Positions 40,153 to 50,250 of a stretch of 64,000 nt of DNA are shown here, piece by piece. Source of the stretch: Acinetobacter pittii ANC 4050 (GTDB lineage: Bacteria; Pseudomonadota; Gammaproteobacteria; Pseudomonadales; Moraxellaceae); the NCBI RefSeq assembly GCF_000399685.1, contig NZ_KB976987.1, positions 2,743,954-2,807,953 of the forward strand. Reading direction: 5' to 3'. The notes below the pieces were generated by a model. It ran no database searches, had not been told where the DNA came from, and was given only the letters and a program-made list of their open reading frames with translations. Position numbers and translations under genes: made by a program. Numbering within the stretch: position 1 is the first letter of the stretch; the number at the start of each line of letters is the position of its first letter.

Positions 40153-40989
40153 CTAAAAATTTTGTTGTATGGTCATCACTTGATCACCACGTTTTATTTC
40201 TATTTTCACTTGTCCAGCTCGACGAGCCTGCTCAAGTAACTGCACATCCGTTTGTCCCTGCCCAATCGTTTGACCGTTTAAAGAAACAATCCGATCACCC
40301 GGCCTTAAACCTAACTTATTTCGAAGCGCAGTGGGTGTACGTTCTGTAACTTCAAAACCTTCACTGGAGTTCCCACTAACCCCCATGTCACGCAGATATT
40401 GTTCACGGTTGCCTTGCATTTGCTGAATAGCTTGCCCCAATGCCTCTTGAGCCGTATTAACAGGTGTTGAGGGCTGAGGCGCAGTAGCAGCAGGTTGTGA
40501 AGCATCTGGTGTCATAGGCTGATACAAACCATTTGGCAAACCTTTAAATTGGAGTTCACGCGTGCTTCCATTACCTTGACGCAATATCACGTGATCCCAA
40601 TAAACTTCTGCCAACTGATAAGATGTAGAGCCTATTGTTTCTCCCACCCGATACCGGTCAGCAGTATTATCCAGCTTAATAACAGCCGAGGAAAAACGGT
40701 TCGGATAACCGAGCATCACACCTTGCAATTCTAGGTTGACATTTTCCTGAGCTGCATTGGCTGAAGGTTCATTAAAAAGCGAAAAAGTACTAATGTTAGG
40801 AATTTGCGGTTGCTGTGACCCCAACTCCACTCTATCAAACTGCATCATTTGAGGAGGAGCAATCACCCACCAAAATAATGAAGCTAACTTCCAACACAAC
40901 CATAAAATCAAAAAGGCAAATACAACTACACTTAACCGGTCTAATTTTTGCCATTGTAGTTGTTGTAATTTCTCAATCCATACTTTCAT
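40153..40989 (-). CDS. gspC: GspC, type II secretion inner-membrane protein
   Basis: GspC links the inner-membrane platform to the secretin. The 278-residue protein has one N-terminal membrane segment (LSVVVFAFLILWLCWKLASL), a periplasmic HR domain around VNLELQGVMLGYPNRFSSAV and a C-terminal PDZ domain (LRNKLGLRPGDRIVSLNGQT and onward). The ATG overlaps the gspN stop codon by one base (TAATG), so the two are translationally coupled. Confidence 0.92.
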   Translation of the reverse strand: MKVWIEKLQQLQWQKLDRLSVVVFAFLILWLCWKLASLFWWVIAPPQMMQFDRVELGSQQPQIPNISTFSLFNEPSANAAQENVNLELQGVMLGYPNRFSSAVIKLDNTADRYRVGETIGSTSYQLAEVYWDHVILRQGNGSTRELQFKGLPNGLYQPMTPDASQPAATAPQPSTPVNTAQEALGQAIQQMQGNREQYLRDMGVSGNSSEGFEVTERTPTALRNKLGLRPGDRIVSLNGQTIGQGQTDVQLLEQARRAGQVKIEIKRGDQVMTIQQNF

Positions 40990-41732
40990 TAGTTCCCCCC
41001 TTGTATTAAGGGTTGACGAGAACTAATGACAAACGTATCTAAACCAGCTTTTCCATCATAAGATGGGATATTAAGTAATAATCTTTGTGTGAGTTGCACA
41101 TCAAGCATCATGTTGGCATCTAATAAAAGATTCGCCATTTTTTGACTGCGTTGATCACGTATATCAACTTGCAACTGTCCATTTTGATCCGTTAATTGCC
41201 CATTCAAAGAAGGCATATTCATACGGTCCTGACGATCACCAATATTATAAATTAAAGCACCACCACCCCAATGCAATTGGCCATCAACTGCGGCGAACCC
41301 CTGCTCTTTTTTATAATTAAACTCAATATCTTTAAGCTGAATACTGTTCGTAGGCCATTGCCAATTTACAATTTGTTTTAATGTTTCAGGCGCAACCTGA
41401 CCATTCATAGTCTTTACAATTACTTTTTTCCCCACACCATAACCCATTACCCCAGATAATTGGGTATTTCCACTATGGATATCTACGTCAGCAGCGAACC
41501 GTAATAAAAATAGGTCTAGAGGTCTAGTTTTCCAATGAATCGAGCCTCTCAACGTACCACGCCGCCAATCTGCTTGGCCTTGCCAGATATTTCCGCTTAC
41601 ATTGTGTAGAGTTTGATTATTCTTTGAAAATTTAGAAATAAGCCACGTCGCTGGGATCTGTAAAATAATAAAAATTAAAAATGCAATGAGGGCAAAAAAC
41701 CACCACTTCCATTGCTTAGACTTTTTCTTCAT
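40989..41732 (-). CDS. gspN: GspN, type II secretion accessory protein
   Basis: A 247-residue protein with a single N-terminal membrane segment (WWFFALIAFLIFIILQIPAT) and a periplasmic beta-rich domain (GNIWQGQADWRRGTLRGSIH), the pattern of the GspN family. The role of GspN is poorly defined and it is absent from some type II systems. It is the first gene of the gspN-gspC-gspD group. Confidence 0.88.
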   Translation of the reverse strand: MKKKSKQWKWWFFALIAFLIFIILQIPATWLISKFSKNNQTLHNVSGNIWQGQADWRRGTLRGSIHWKTRPLDLFLLRFAADVDIHSGNTQLSGVMGYGVGKKVIVKTMNGQVAPETLKQIVNWQWPTNSIQLKDIEFNYKKEQGFAAVDGQLHWGGGALIYNIGDRQDRMNMPSLNGQLTDQNGQLQVDIRDQRSQKMANLLLDANMMLDVQLTQRLLLNIPSYDGKAGLDTFVISSRQPLIQGGN

Positions 41733-41828
41733 TCAGCCTTACCAACATGCAAATTATCGTCCTTATTTTGAGAGTAGCTCCCTAGTCTGACATTATGCAT
41801 ACTTTTTCAACATCGCCAATTCACTTCA

Positions 41829-41856
41829 TATAAAAAAACCAAGCAATCAGGCTTGG
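41829..41856 (-). terminator. Second terminator, 165 bases beyond the hns terminator
   Basis: CCAAGC (41839-41844) and GCTTGG (41851-41856) surround loop AATCAG. On the reverse strand the stem is followed by TTTTTTTA. No coding gene upstream needs it except hns, which already has its own. Confidence 0.7.
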
Positions 41857-42020
41857 CTTCGATATTAAGACTATAAGTTGAACGTATGACAAAATCATGA
41901 AAACTTGACACTCAATGAACTAAATGCACATTTGATCTCAACAATTCATTTAAAGAAGAATTTAAGCACTCATTTTAAAATAATATTTACAGCAAAATTT
42001 TGAGATATTTTTATAAATAA

Positions 42021-42050
42021 AAAAGCCAAGCAAATTTGCTTGGCTTTTTA
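42021..42050. terminator. hns terminator
   Basis: A nearly perfect palindrome pairs AAAAGCCAAGCA with TGCTTGGCTTTT; on the reverse strand it runs into TTTTATTT. It lies 15 bases after the hns stop codon. Confidence 0.88.
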
Positions 42051-42064
42051 AATCGGCACTACGA

Positions 42065-42391
42065 TTAGATTAAGAAATCTTCTAGTTTTGCGCCTTTTTC
42101 AATTTCAGCAACTAACCAGCGTGGTTGTTTACCGCGACCAGTCCAAGTCTCTTCAGCATTGTTTTTGTTACGGTAACGAGGCTCAACAGATTTACGAGTT
42201 GTTTTCTTACGTTTTTGAGCACCAAACTCAAGAAGTTGTTCAACACTGAAACCTACATTTTCAGCAATCTCGATAATTTGATTATAAGCATCTTCGATTG
42301 CTTGATCTTTTTTACTTGCAATTAAAGCTTCTGCTTCTTCTTGTAAGCGTTTTAACTCTTCAACAGATAATTCACTGATATCCGGCTTCAT
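42065..42391 (-). CDS. hns: H-NS family nucleoid protein
   Basis: H-NS silences AT-rich and acquired DNA. The 108-residue product has an N-terminal oligomerisation helix (SVEELKRLQEEAEALIASKK), a linker and the C-terminal DNA-binding domain with ETWTGRGKQPRWL, the AT-hook-like loop of the family. The ATG at 42391 has GGAG nine bases upstream; an in-frame upstream codon at 42418 lacks one. The reading frame is intact: no insertion sequence interrupts it. Upstream, two ACAGACAA repeats at 42411 and 42430 lie in the AT-rich promoter region and could take part in control. Confidence 0.93.
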   Translation of the reverse strand: MKPDISELSVEELKRLQEEAEALIASKKDQAIEDAYNQIIEIAENVGFSVEQLLEFGAQKRKKTTRKSVEPRYRNKNNAEETWTGRGKQPRWLVAEIEKGAKLEDFLI

Positions 42392-42585
42392 TAATAAATA
42401 CTCCAGTCTTACAGACAATTCAAAATAATACAGACAAAATTTAAAAACATAAAATCAAGACCAATATTATTTATAATCTATTCAATAAGCAATAGTTTGA
42501 AAGCCGTGTTCATCAGAATAACTAAAAAAATTACCTTTTAATTACATTATCAATTATAAATGAAATATATTTTATTAATATTTAT

Positions 42586-43026
42586 TTAAGATAAATGTAT
42601 TAAGTCATGTCCTACTGATTTTTCTAGTTCAATCATTTTTTGTTTTATCTCCTGAGGTATTTCACATTTTCGTTCTGTTAATTTATCCATACATACCAGA
42701 ACAGCCTCAGCAGTCGCCACGATTTGTTGTTGGGTTTCACTCCACAATATATAAGCCATACGGAATGCGCTATTACGAATCTCTTCCACGCGAACCCCTA
42801 CTTTCAATACATCGGGATAAAAAACAGGTCTTAAATATTTACACTGACTTGAAGCTACAACGGGATATATTTGAGGGGTTAATATATTTATTGCTTCCAT
42901 ATATAAAATACGTGAGCTTTCAATATATCGATAATATTGTACATTATTGACATGACCAAAAGCATCCATATCTCCCCATGCGACTTTCTGTTCATATATT
43001 ATTGGGTAGACAGACAGTTCTTTCAT
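42586..43026 (-). CDS. Acyl-CoA thioesterase, 4HBT/YbgC type
   Basis: A 146-residue hotdog-fold thioesterase. The family active-site segment VAWGDMDAFGHVNNVQYYRY, with the catalytic Asp, is near the N-terminus, followed by central strands (KVGVRVEEIRNSAFRMAYIL). It hydrolyses an acyl-CoA or acyl-carrier thioester; the chain is unknown. It begins seven bases after hemY and is probably read from the hem transcript, though a metabolic link to haem is not obvious. No terminator was recognised after it. Confidence 0.85.
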   Translation of the reverse strand: MKELSVYPIIYEQKVAWGDMDAFGHVNNVQYYRYIESSRILYMEAINILTPQIYPVVASSQCKYLRPVFYPDVLKVGVRVEEIRNSAFRMAYILWSETQQQIVATAEAVLVCMDKLTERKCEIPQEIKQKMIELEKSVGHDLIHLS

Positions 43027-43033
43027 TTTTACC

Positions 43034-44227
43034 TCATATTTTAAACTTTAAAAAATTTGCATCATTTTCAAAGATTAGATTTAACTGTTTGATTAACACT
43101 TCATCTTCTTTAAGCGTAGACTTAATACGTAAATAGCTCATTAAAATATTATCTGGATATAATGATAATAATGTTTCAGCTTCTGCTTGACGTCCAGTTG
43201 CCATATAGACATGCCATTTTGCAAAGGTTAAAACAGGCAAATTCATATATTGATTTTCGAACTGAATGATTTTTTCTTCGACATCAGTATAGTCAGGAAC
43301 CTGTTTAAGTAACTGTTGCTGAAACCATAAATAAAATACTTCTGGATCAAACTGCTCTTTTAACAAGTGAAGGGTTAAATCTGCATGTTGCATGCTCATA
43401 TCAGGCATACGCGCTAATAGTTTTAGCCATAACAACTTACTGCTATAAGGTCGAGTTTGAATTTCAGACTCTAAATCTAAATAACGTTGCTGTAAGGCAT
43501 GTAAGTCATCAACAGAAGCTTGATCGAATTGCTGAAGAAGTTGTTGCAGCCATAAATCACGATGCTCTGCATCTAATAAGCCATATTTCATGGATCGTAA
43601 ATATACCCATGGATGTTGCAGCGCTAATTGCCCCCATAACGCAGTTAATTTTTGCTGGTAGGCAGTTTCTATTTCTTCAAGCCAAGGCGATAATTGATGT
43701 TGATATAAGAATTCAAGATGAGTTAATGCGCGGTCGGCTTCATTTTCGGCTAAAAAGATTTCAATTCGCTGTAACTCAGCCAATTCAAATGCCATAGGTG
43801 GTGATTGATCTAGAGCAGCCAAGGCTTTTGGATAGTCACCATTTAAAACCAGAAAATTGGCATCAATAATATTTTTTAAAAGCCCTGATTGAGTAAAAAC
43901 ACGCTCAATAAATACTCGTTGATCTTCGGCAGCCTCTAATAACCAGACAATACCTAATTGTTCATAGGGATGAAGGTTTTTAAACTGAAAGATGTTTTCA
44001 CTTTTTCTTTGCTCACGAGATGAATAACGCTTAACCCACAGCCATATAAGTTGAGCAATAAAGCTCATTACCACAAAAGTAAGGGTTAACCCCCAGACAT
44101 TTGTTTGCAACTGCAATTGTCGCCAGTAAATATAGACGTATCCCATTCCATAACCGTAACTCAATAAAGCTAAGGCTGCGAAAAGTATTAAGCTGATGAC
44201 GAAATAAACCCACAGGAGGTGTTTCAT
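43034..44227 (-). CDS. hemY: HemY, membrane protein of the haem biosynthesis cluster
   Basis: A 397-residue inner-membrane protein with two N-terminal membrane segments (VYFVISLILFAALALLSYGY and LTLTFVVMSFIAQLIWLWV) and a TPR-like helical domain (SPPMAFELAELQRIEIFLAE, ADRALTHLEFLYQHQLSPWL, MATGRQAEAETLLSLYPDN). HemY of this type is not the oxidase of Gram-positives; its exact role in haem synthesis is unclear. AAGGAGG precedes the ATG. It is the fourth gene of hemC-hemD-hemX-hemY. Confidence 0.9.
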   Translation of the reverse strand: MKHLLWVYFVISLILFAALALLSYGYGMGYVYIYWRQLQLQTNVWGLTLTFVVMSFIAQLIWLWVKRYSSREQRKSENIFQFKNLHPYEQLGIVWLLEAAEDQRVFIERVFTQSGLLKNIIDANFLVLNGDYPKALAALDQSPPMAFELAELQRIEIFLAENEADRALTHLEFLYQHQLSPWLEEIETAYQQKLTALWGQLALQHPWVYLRSMKYGLLDAEHRDLWLQQLLQQFDQASVDDLHALQQRYLDLESEIQTRPYSSKLLWLKLLARMPDMSMQHADLTLHLLKEQFDPEVFYLWFQQQLLKQVPDYTDVEEKIIQFENQYMNLPVLTFAKWHVYMATGRQAEAETLLSLYPDNILMSYLRIKSTLKEDEVLIKQLNLIFENDANFLKFKI

Positions 44228-44236
44228 ATATCCTCC

Positions 44237-45079
44237 TTATGAGCCAATGAGCCCAAGTGTAGAGAGTTTCGGAACCGGCACAACAGATAAATGCGCCACT
44301 TTAGCAATACGTTTTTTTAACTGCTGACTTGCTGCATCAGGCATCTCATCTAACTTTTGCATCACAGATTGCAACTCATTTTGATACTCAGTCATTTTCC
44401 CTTGATTAAGTGCCTGTTCGGCAATTAACAATCTTAATTGCACTTCTTTGAGCACGACACTTCGATTCATTAAATTAATAGAAGGGGTTTCTACTTTTTC
44501 TATACGGAACCATTTTTTCCACCAAGACACAGTCTCGGATTGATCCATTTCAAGTTTAGGTTGAGCTAAGGCTTGTTGAATATTTTTATCAATACTCTGC
44601 AATAAGTCGTCGATTAGTTGATGACGTTGATTTTGAGCCAAAGTGAATTGTTGAACTGCCTGCTTATCCTGCTCAAGTGATTGATTCAAGCTATGTTGTA
44701 ATGCAGGGGCAATTTCATAGTGCACAAGAGATTGTTGTAACTGATTTAATTGATCAACTGCATAAATCAATTGCTGCTGATCAATTGCAAATTGAATTAA
44801 AACCAACTTTTGTTTAATTAAAACTGTAGGCGCAATACCTGTCGGAGAATCATCTGGTTGAGCCACTGAACTGAGTTTATTTCCTGTATTTACAGGCTGG
44901 CTCTGCAACTGCCGCTGTAAAGCAACCAATTGATCATTTAAACTGGCATAGTGCTGTTCTGATTGCAGCAGGCTTTGTTTAAGCTCGGGAACAGTACGAG
45001 AAATTTGCCACATATCGTAGCTGAGCTTAGCCAACCAAGCTATGCCCAGCAAAATGATGATAGAAACAAGTTTTCTCAT
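44237..45079 (-). CDS. hemX: HemX-like membrane protein
   Basis: A 280-residue protein with one N-terminal membrane segment (RKLVSIIILLGIAWLAKL), a coiled coil (LKQSLLQSEQHYASLNDQLV) and a C-terminal helical domain typical of HemX in the hemCDXY cluster, with VSWWKKWFRIEKVE and LNQGKMTEYQNELQSVMQKL. Although related sequences are labelled uroporphyrinogen-III methyltransferase, no SAM-binding motif is seen, so catalysis is unlikely. It starts eight bases after hemD. Confidence 0.88.
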   Translation of the reverse strand: MRKLVSIIILLGIAWLAKLSYDMWQISRTVPELKQSLLQSEQHYASLNDQLVALQRQLQSQPVNTGNKLSSVAQPDDSPTGIAPTVLIKQKLVLIQFAIDQQQLIYAVDQLNQLQQSLVHYEIAPALQHSLNQSLEQDKQAVQQFTLAQNQRHQLIDDLLQSIDKNIQQALAQPKLEMDQSETVSWWKKWFRIEKVETPSINLMNRSVVLKEVQLRLLIAEQALNQGKMTEYQNELQSVMQKLDEMPDAASQQLKKRIAKVAHLSVVPVPKLSTLGLIGS

Positions 45080-45087
45080 ATGAATCC

Positions 45088-45855
45088 TTATAATGCCTGA
45101 ATGTGATGAATCATCCCCGAAGGCGATAAATTTTCAAGTTGAATAATGTGAAAATGAGCCAGTTGCTGATCACGATACTCTTTAACAATTTGAAAAAGAC
45201 GAGGTCCTAAAACTAGATATACACAATCAGGTTGTACATTATTTTTTGAACAAAGTTCTAACCAATACTTCCAGCTCGCTTCACTGGTAATTAAGACGAG
45301 CCATTTATTTAAATTATAATTTGAATTCTGTGTCAGATGTTTGAATGTCGAATATGAAGCTTCTGGACACTGCCGATGATATAAAACAAAATTTAAGATC
45401 TGAATTCCTTGTTGTTGCAAGGTCTCCATCATAAATTGGCGTCCGCCCTCTCCCCGCCAGAAAGCCACACTCCCCGTCTGTTGCATATTATGCAGAATAG
45501 GCAGATTGAGCATCCCTTCAGAAGTTTCGACATCGGGAATATGTGCTTCTATTCCATATTCATTTAGACGATTGGCTGTTGCCTGTCCTACCGCAATCCA
45601 CTGAATATGTTTTAAATCACTGAGCTTTAGACCGCTTTTTTCTAAATACTTCATGCCCACCTCAACAGCAGTTGGGCTGACCACAACAATCGCTTGTGCT
45701 TTAACTAATTGTTGGTAAAGCCGAAGTAACTGTTCCGAAAAGGGTTTGGCAACGAGTTCTAAAAGAGGTAAAGACTCAACCTGATATCCCTTATTTTGCA
45801 GAGCTTCTGTTAATTCAACTGCACGCGAATCAGGTCGAGTATTAATAAACAACAT
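45088..45855 (-). CDS. hemD: HemD, uroporphyrinogen-III synthase
   Basis: HemD cyclises hydroxymethylbilane with inversion of ring D to give uroporphyrinogen III. The 255-residue protein shows the two-domain layout of this poorly conserved family: NTRPDSRAVELTEALQNKGY at the start, IVVVSPTAVEVGMKYLEKSG and IQWIAVGQATANRLNEYGIE in the middle, and WLVLITSEASWKYWLE later. It starts three bases after the hemC stop codon, so the two are coupled. Confidence 0.92.
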   Translation of the reverse strand: MLFINTRPDSRAVELTEALQNKGYQVESLPLLELVAKPFSEQLLRLYQQLVKAQAIVVVSPTAVEVGMKYLEKSGLKLSDLKHIQWIAVGQATANRLNEYGIEAHIPDVETSEGMLNLPILHNMQQTGSVAFWRGEGGRQFMMETLQQQGIQILNFVLYHRQCPEASYSTFKHLTQNSNYNLNKWLVLITSEASWKYWLELCSKNNVQPDCVYLVLGPRLFQIVKEYRDQQLAHFHIIQLENLSPSGMIHHIQAL

Positions 45856-45858
45856 AGT

Positions 45859-46776
45859 TTAATAGAGAGCCTTCAATAACTCGCCAGCGCCTTGATCAAG
45901 TAAGTTTCGAGCAAGGTTTTCACCCAATTGCTGAGCGTTATTGGCTTCGTCTGTAAGCTCAGCACGCAATAATGTTTGCCCATCAGCACTTCCTACACGA
46001 CCTTCAATATGGATTTTTCCATTTTGTAGTGTGGCATAACCTGCAATTGGGACCTGACAACCGCCTTCAAGGTAAGCATTAAAAGCACGCTCAGCACGTA
46101 CACAAATATCTGTTTCTTCGTGTAATAGCGGTTGAATTAAAGCTAGTACATCTTGGTCAGCTGCACGGCATTCTAAACCCAATGCACCTTGACCCACCGC
46201 AGGCAAACTAATATCTGGTGTTAAACAATGACGGATACGTTCTGACAACCCTAAACGCTTTAAACCGGCACTGGCTAGAATAATCGCATCGTATTGACCT
46301 TCATCCAGCTTTGCTAAACGTGTCCCCACATTTCCACGTAAGTCAATAATTTGTAGATCTGGGCGTTGTTTTAAAATTTGAGATTTACGACGTAAACTTG
46401 AAGTGCCAACTTTTGCACCTTGCGGCAAGTCAGCAAATTTTTCAAATTGATTTGAAACGAAAGCATCGAATGGATCTTCTCGCTCACAAATCACTGCCAA
46501 AGTTAAACCTTCCGGCAAAGCCATTGGTACATCTTTCATTGAATGTACAGCTAAGTCTGCACGCCCATCTAAAAGTGCTGCTTCTAACTCTTTAACAAAC
46601 AGCCCTTTACCCCCAATTTTTGCTAAAGGTGTATCTAAAATTTTATCGCCCTGCGTGACAAATTTAACTAATTCCACTGTTAAATCAGGATGAAGCTCCT
46701 GTAAACGGGCACGAATATGTTCTGCCTGCCAAAGAGCAAGTGGGCTTTGTCGTGTAGCAATTTTCAAGGTTTTCAT
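45859..46776 (-). CDS. hemC: HemC, porphobilinogen deaminase
   Basis: HemC polymerises four porphobilinogens into hydroxymethylbilane. The N-terminus [20 protein letters not shown], the middle [15 protein letters not shown] and [20 protein letters not shown], and the dipyrromethane-cofactor Cys in [14 protein letters not shown] are all present. The start is uncertain: ATG 46776 gives 305 residues and ATG 46788 adds four; neither has a strong ribosome binding site. It heads hemC-hemD-hemX-hemY and follows algR, the same neighbourhood as in Pseudomonas. Confidence 0.95.
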   Translation of the reverse strand: MKTLKIATRQSPLALWQAEHIRARLQELHPDLTVELVKFVTQGDKILDTPLAKIGGKGLFVKELEAALLDGRADLAVHSMKDVPMALPEGLTLAVICEREDPFDAFVSNQFEKFADLPQGAKVGTSSLRRKSQILKQRPDLQIIDLRGNVGTRLAKLDEGQYDAIILASAGLKRLGLSERIRHCLTPDISLPAVGQGALGLECRAADQDVLALIQPLLHEETDICVRAERAFNAYLEGGCQVPIAGYATLQNGKIHIEGRVGSADGQTLLRAELTDEANNAQQLGENLARNLLDQGAGELLKALY

Positions 46777-46876
46777 AAATTCAAGCATGGGCTGGTCAAA
46801 CAATACACCCTAAACTTAACTTGATCCCTTAAAATTGCAAGTAAAATCTCGCAAGTCCAAGATCACTCTTTTAAAT

Positions 46877-47617
46877 TTAGAGCTGATGAATTCGCTCTCT
46901 AAGTGTAGACAAATGTCGACGGCTTACTGAAAGTCTTTCATCAAGACCTCGCAGCCTAACTTGATATTGCCCCGAACTAACCAGCTCCAGCCCATCTAAA
47001 TATGCAACTGCCACCAACGCATTTCGATGAATACGAATAAATTGATCTGCAAATTCGGTTTCAAGTTCTTTTAATGTTTCATCTATTAATACACTGCCAT
47101 TTTTATGACGCACCGTAACGTATTTCTGATCAGCTAAAAAATAATAGATATTTTCAACAGGAATCAGTTCAACGCCACGGTAGGTTTTTGCGGCAATTTG
47201 ATGACGCTGTGTTTTTAGATCATGTAAAAATTCATGTTGTGGCAAAGCATTGAGTTGGGCTTGTGTAAGCTGTGTCAATTGACCTAAAGCTTGTTCAAGC
47301 TCTGCTGGGTCAATCGGCTTAAGAAGATATGCCTGAGCTTGAGATTTAAAAGCTTCTAATGCATGCTGATCGTAGGCGGTACAAAACACAATCGCAGGTC
47401 GAGGATTGAACTGGCTTAACTGTTCTGCACAGACAAGACCATTCATACCTGGCATTTGAATATCAAGTAAAATTACATCCGGTTGATGAAGCCGTGCCTG
47501 TTCCAAGGCCTCCTGTCCATGATGAGCTGTTGATACAACTTCATGTCCCATCTTTGAAACTAAACGTGACAATCGTTCCACTGCAAGTGGTTCGTCATCA
47601 CAAATTAGCACCTTCAT
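46877..47617 (-). CDS. algR: AlgR-type response regulator (LytTR DNA-binding)
   Basis: A 246-residue regulator. The receiver domain has the acidic pair DDEP at the start, the phosphorylated Asp in VILLDIQMPGMNG and the Lys in YLLKPIDP. The C-terminal LytTR domain begins near VELIPVENIYYFLADQKYVT and continues with FIRIHRNALVAVAYLDGLEL. Its partner histidine kinase is immediately upstream. AlgR controls pili, exopolysaccharide and virulence in Pseudomonas; the regulon here is not evident from the window. Confidence 0.92.
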   Translation of the reverse strand: MKVLICDDEPLAVERLSRLVSKMGHEVVSTAHHGQEALEQARLHQPDVILLDIQMPGMNGLVCAEQLSQFNPRPAIVFCTAYDQHALEAFKSQAQAYLLKPIDPAELEQALGQLTQLTQAQLNALPQHEFLHDLKTQRHQIAAKTYRGVELIPVENIYYFLADQKYVTVRHKNGSVLIDETLKELETEFADQFIRIHRNALVAVAYLDGLELVSSGQYQVRLRGLDERLSVSRRHLSTLRERIHQL

Positions 47618-47677
47618 TCATCCTCCTTGTCACCGTTAACTTGATCCATTTTTTTATGGTTAACTCTGACTGACTTA

Positions 47678-48817
47678 TTATTTTGTTTGATATTGATAGC
47701 TCATAATAGTGGTATATAAGGCTTCACCTTTATAAACCTGAAATCTAACGGTGTTCCCATAATATGCTTTCAGGCGTTGTTTTACATTTTCAAGGGCGAT
47801 TCCATGCCCTTTCCGTGAATTTATTGTATCGTCTGTATATGGGTTGGTAATGACTATACTGACTTGATTTTGCAATATTTCAACCAATACCCCTATGGTT
47901 GCTTTACCCATCATTGGTTCTACCCCATGAAAAATACTATTCTCTAACAAAGGCTGTAATGTCAATAAAGGAATAGTGATCTGTTTTAATTGCACAGGTG
48001 AAAGTTCAATTTTCCAATCTACTTTTAAACGCTCCCCCAACCGCACCTGCTCAATCATTAAATATTGTTTACTGAGCTCAATTTCTTCATGCAGACTCAC
48101 CAACTTTAATTCTTGGAAACTCGCTCGAAATAAACGCGATAGGCTAATGAGCATACTTTCTGCTTTATCTGGATCTATCGCAATTAAACTCACCACATTA
48201 TTTAAGCTATTAAATAAAAAGTGAGGGTGAATTCTCGCTTGCATGGCCTGAATACGAGCATTTAATTCTGCATATTGTTGATGCAGCCACTGCTCTCTGA
48301 CATATAAATAACGTAAGCAAAAAGCTCCCAACAATATTCCATAGCTTAGATATAGAGGTACATTGGTAAAATAAATGTTCCAGCCCTGTGGTAGATAAGC
48401 ATGTTTATTGAAAAGACCAAACTGAAAAAAATTACTTATTAAGGTGGTCAAGACAACAATAACTTGCAGCATGACAAAGCCAATAGCTAAGGCAAATTCT
48501 TGACGTAAGCTGCTAAAAAAACCTTGAAAGCGTTCAACTACAGCAAAAAAGGATAAAATTACCCAATTAATAAAAACGATGTATTGTAAAAGTCTCCCCC
48601 CGCTCAAGGCTTGCCAAGACTGCGCTTCAGCCAATGCTAAGACCAGTGCCAAAACATTACTTGCGATAATTAATTCGAATAAGTGTTGCCAACGCCCATT
48701 TTTCGTAAAAAAATAGGAAGAATTTTGATTTCGGTATGCTGTAGGAAACAACTTTGTTTGTTGAGCTTCGGCAAGTGATATACTCTTTTTTATTTTACTG
48801 AGCCACCATGACCACAT
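47678..48817 (-). CDS. algZ: AlgZ/FimS-type sensor histidine kinase (LytS family)
   Basis: A 379-residue membrane kinase. Four hydrophobic segments (for example [40 protein letters not shown]) precede the His-kinase domain with [20 protein letters not shown] (phosphorylated His), the N box [13 protein letters not shown] and the G box [13 protein letters not shown]. It has no periplasmic sensor domain. The ATG at 48817 has AGGGGG eight bases upstream and is chosen over a TTG at 48823. The start overlaps the start region of divergent argH by 10 bases. algR follows after 60 bases. Confidence 0.88.
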   Translation of the reverse strand: MWSWWLSKIKKSISLAEAQQTKLFPTAYRNQNSSYFFTKNGRWQHLFELIIASNVLALVLALAEAQSWQALSGGRLLQYIVFINWVILSFFAVVERFQGFFSSLRQEFALAIGFVMLQVIVVLTTLISNFFQFGLFNKHAYLPQGWNIYFTNVPLYLSYGILLGAFCLRYLYVREQWLHQQYAELNARIQAMQARIHPHFLFNSLNNVVSLIAIDPDKAESMLISLSRLFRASFQELKLVSLHEEIELSKQYLMIEQVRLGERLKVDWKIELSPVQLKQITIPLLTLQPLLENSIFHGVEPMMGKATIGVLVEILQNQVSIVITNPYTDDTINSRKGHGIALENVKQRLKAYYGNTVRFQVYKGEALYTTIMSYQYQTK

Positions 48818-50241
48818 CTTCAAATCCCCCTAATTCAGTAACCCCAGACCAAACCTCAGGTATGTGGGGTGGTCGTTTTTCTGAAGCGACGGACGCTTTT
48901 GTAGCCGAATTTACCGCCTCTGTTCAGTTTGACCAACGTTTTTATAAACAAGACATCGCTGGTTCGATTGCGCATGCTACCATGCTTGCGAAAGTTGGCG
49001 TACTCACAGAAGCAGAACGCGATGACATTATTGAAGGTTTAAGCACCATTCGCTCAGAAATTGAGGCTGGAAACTTTGAGTGGCGCATCGATCTTGAAGA
49101 TGTTCACATGAACATTGAATCACGTTTGACTCAACGTATTGGTATTACAGGCAAAAAATTACACACTGGCCGTAGCCGTAACGATCAGGTTGCAACTGAT
49201 ATTCGTCTTTACCTGCGCGACGAAATTGATGATATTTTAAAATTATTAGAACGTTTACAAAAAGGCTTATTAGGCTTGGCTGCCAAAAATGTAAATACAA
49301 TTATGCCGGGCTTTACACACCTACAAACTGCTCAGCCTGTGACTTTTGGTCATCACTTGTTAGCATGGTTTGAAATGTTAGTGCGTGATACCGAACGTCT
49401 TCAAGATTGTCGTAAGCGCGTTAACCGCATGCCACTTGGTTCAGCTGCTCTTGCTGGTACAACTTATCCGATTGACCGTGCTTATACAGCAGAACTTTTA
49501 GGTTTTGAAGCTGTATCTGAAAACTCTCTTGATGCTGTGTCTGACCGTGACTTTGCCATCGAATTTAATGCTGCTGCTGCACTGATCATGATGCATTTAT
49601 CACGTATGTCAGAAGAACTGATTCTTTGGACTTCTGCACAGTTCAAATTTGTGAACATTCCTGATCGTTTCTGTACTGGCTCATCAATCATGCCACAGAA
49701 GAAAAACCCGGATGTTCCAGAACTTATTCGTGGCAAATCTGGCCGTGTATTTGGTGACTTAATTAGCTTACTTACGCTCATGAAAGGTCAACCATTGGCA
49801 TATAACAAAGACAACCAAGAAGACAAAGAACCATTATTTGATGCAATCGATACGGTTCGTGGTTCTCTTATGGCTTTCGCAGACATGATTCCTGCATTGG
49901 TTCCAAATATTGAAATCATGCGTGAAGCTGCACTTCGTGGTTTCTCGACTGCAACCGATCTTGCTGACTATTTAGTGAAAAAAGGCGTTGCTTTCCGTGA
50001 TGCGCATGAAATTGTAGGTAAAGCAGTCGCATTAGGTGTTGCTGCAGAAAAAGATTTATCTGAGCTCACACTTGAGCAATTACAACAATTCTCTGACTTA
50101 ATTACAGCAGATGTGTTTGATAAAGCCTTAACACTAGAAGCTTCTGTAAATGCACGTGATCATATTGGTGGAACTTCACCAAAACAGGTTGAAGCTGCGA
50201 TTGCGCGTGCCCATACACGTTTAGAACAGTTATACGCTTAA
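48808..50241 (+). CDS. argH: ArgH, argininosuccinate lyase
   Basis: ArgH splits argininosuccinate into arginine and fumarate. The 477-residue protein has the fumarase-superfamily signature [20 protein letters not shown] and the [15 protein letters not shown] and [13 protein letters not shown] segments. An N-terminal extension of about 18 residues precedes the usual family start ([11 protein letters not shown]); ATG 48808 has only a weak ribosome binding site, so initiation at the later ATG (48862) cannot be excluded. It is divergent from algZ with overlapping starts. yggX follows after nine bases. Confidence 0.95.
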   Translation: MTTSSNPPNSVTPDQTSGMWGGRFSEATDAFVAEFTASVQFDQRFYKQDIAGSIAHATMLAKVGVLTEAERDDIIEGLSTIRSEIEAGNFEWRIDLEDVHMNIESRLTQRIGITGKKLHTGRSRNDQVATDIRLYLRDEIDDILKLLERLQKGLLGLAAKNVNTIMPGFTHLQTAQPVTFGHHLLAWFEMLVRDTERLQDCRKRVNRMPLGSAALAGTTYPIDRAYTAELLGFEAVSENSLDAVSDRDFAIEFNAAAALIMMHLSRMSEELILWTSAQFKFVNIPDRFCTGSSIMPQKKNPDVPELIRGKSGRVFGDLISLLTLMKGQPLAYNKDNQEDKEPLFDAIDTVRGSLMAFADMIPALVPNIEIMREAALRGFSTATDLADYLVKKGVAFRDAHEIVGKAVALGVAAEKDLSELTLEQLQQFSDLITADVFDKALTLEASVNARDHIGGTSPKQVEAAIARAHTRLEQLYA

Positions 50242-50250
50242 GGATAAAAC

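Larger units (their letters stand above)
41733..42064. other. Intergenic gap between gspN and hns
   Basis: This 332-base gap holds two leftward terminators: the hns one at 42021-42050 and a second at 41831-41856. The 160 bases between them are AT-rich, with no protein frame. The gsp promoter should lie in 41733-41830. Confidence 0.5.
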
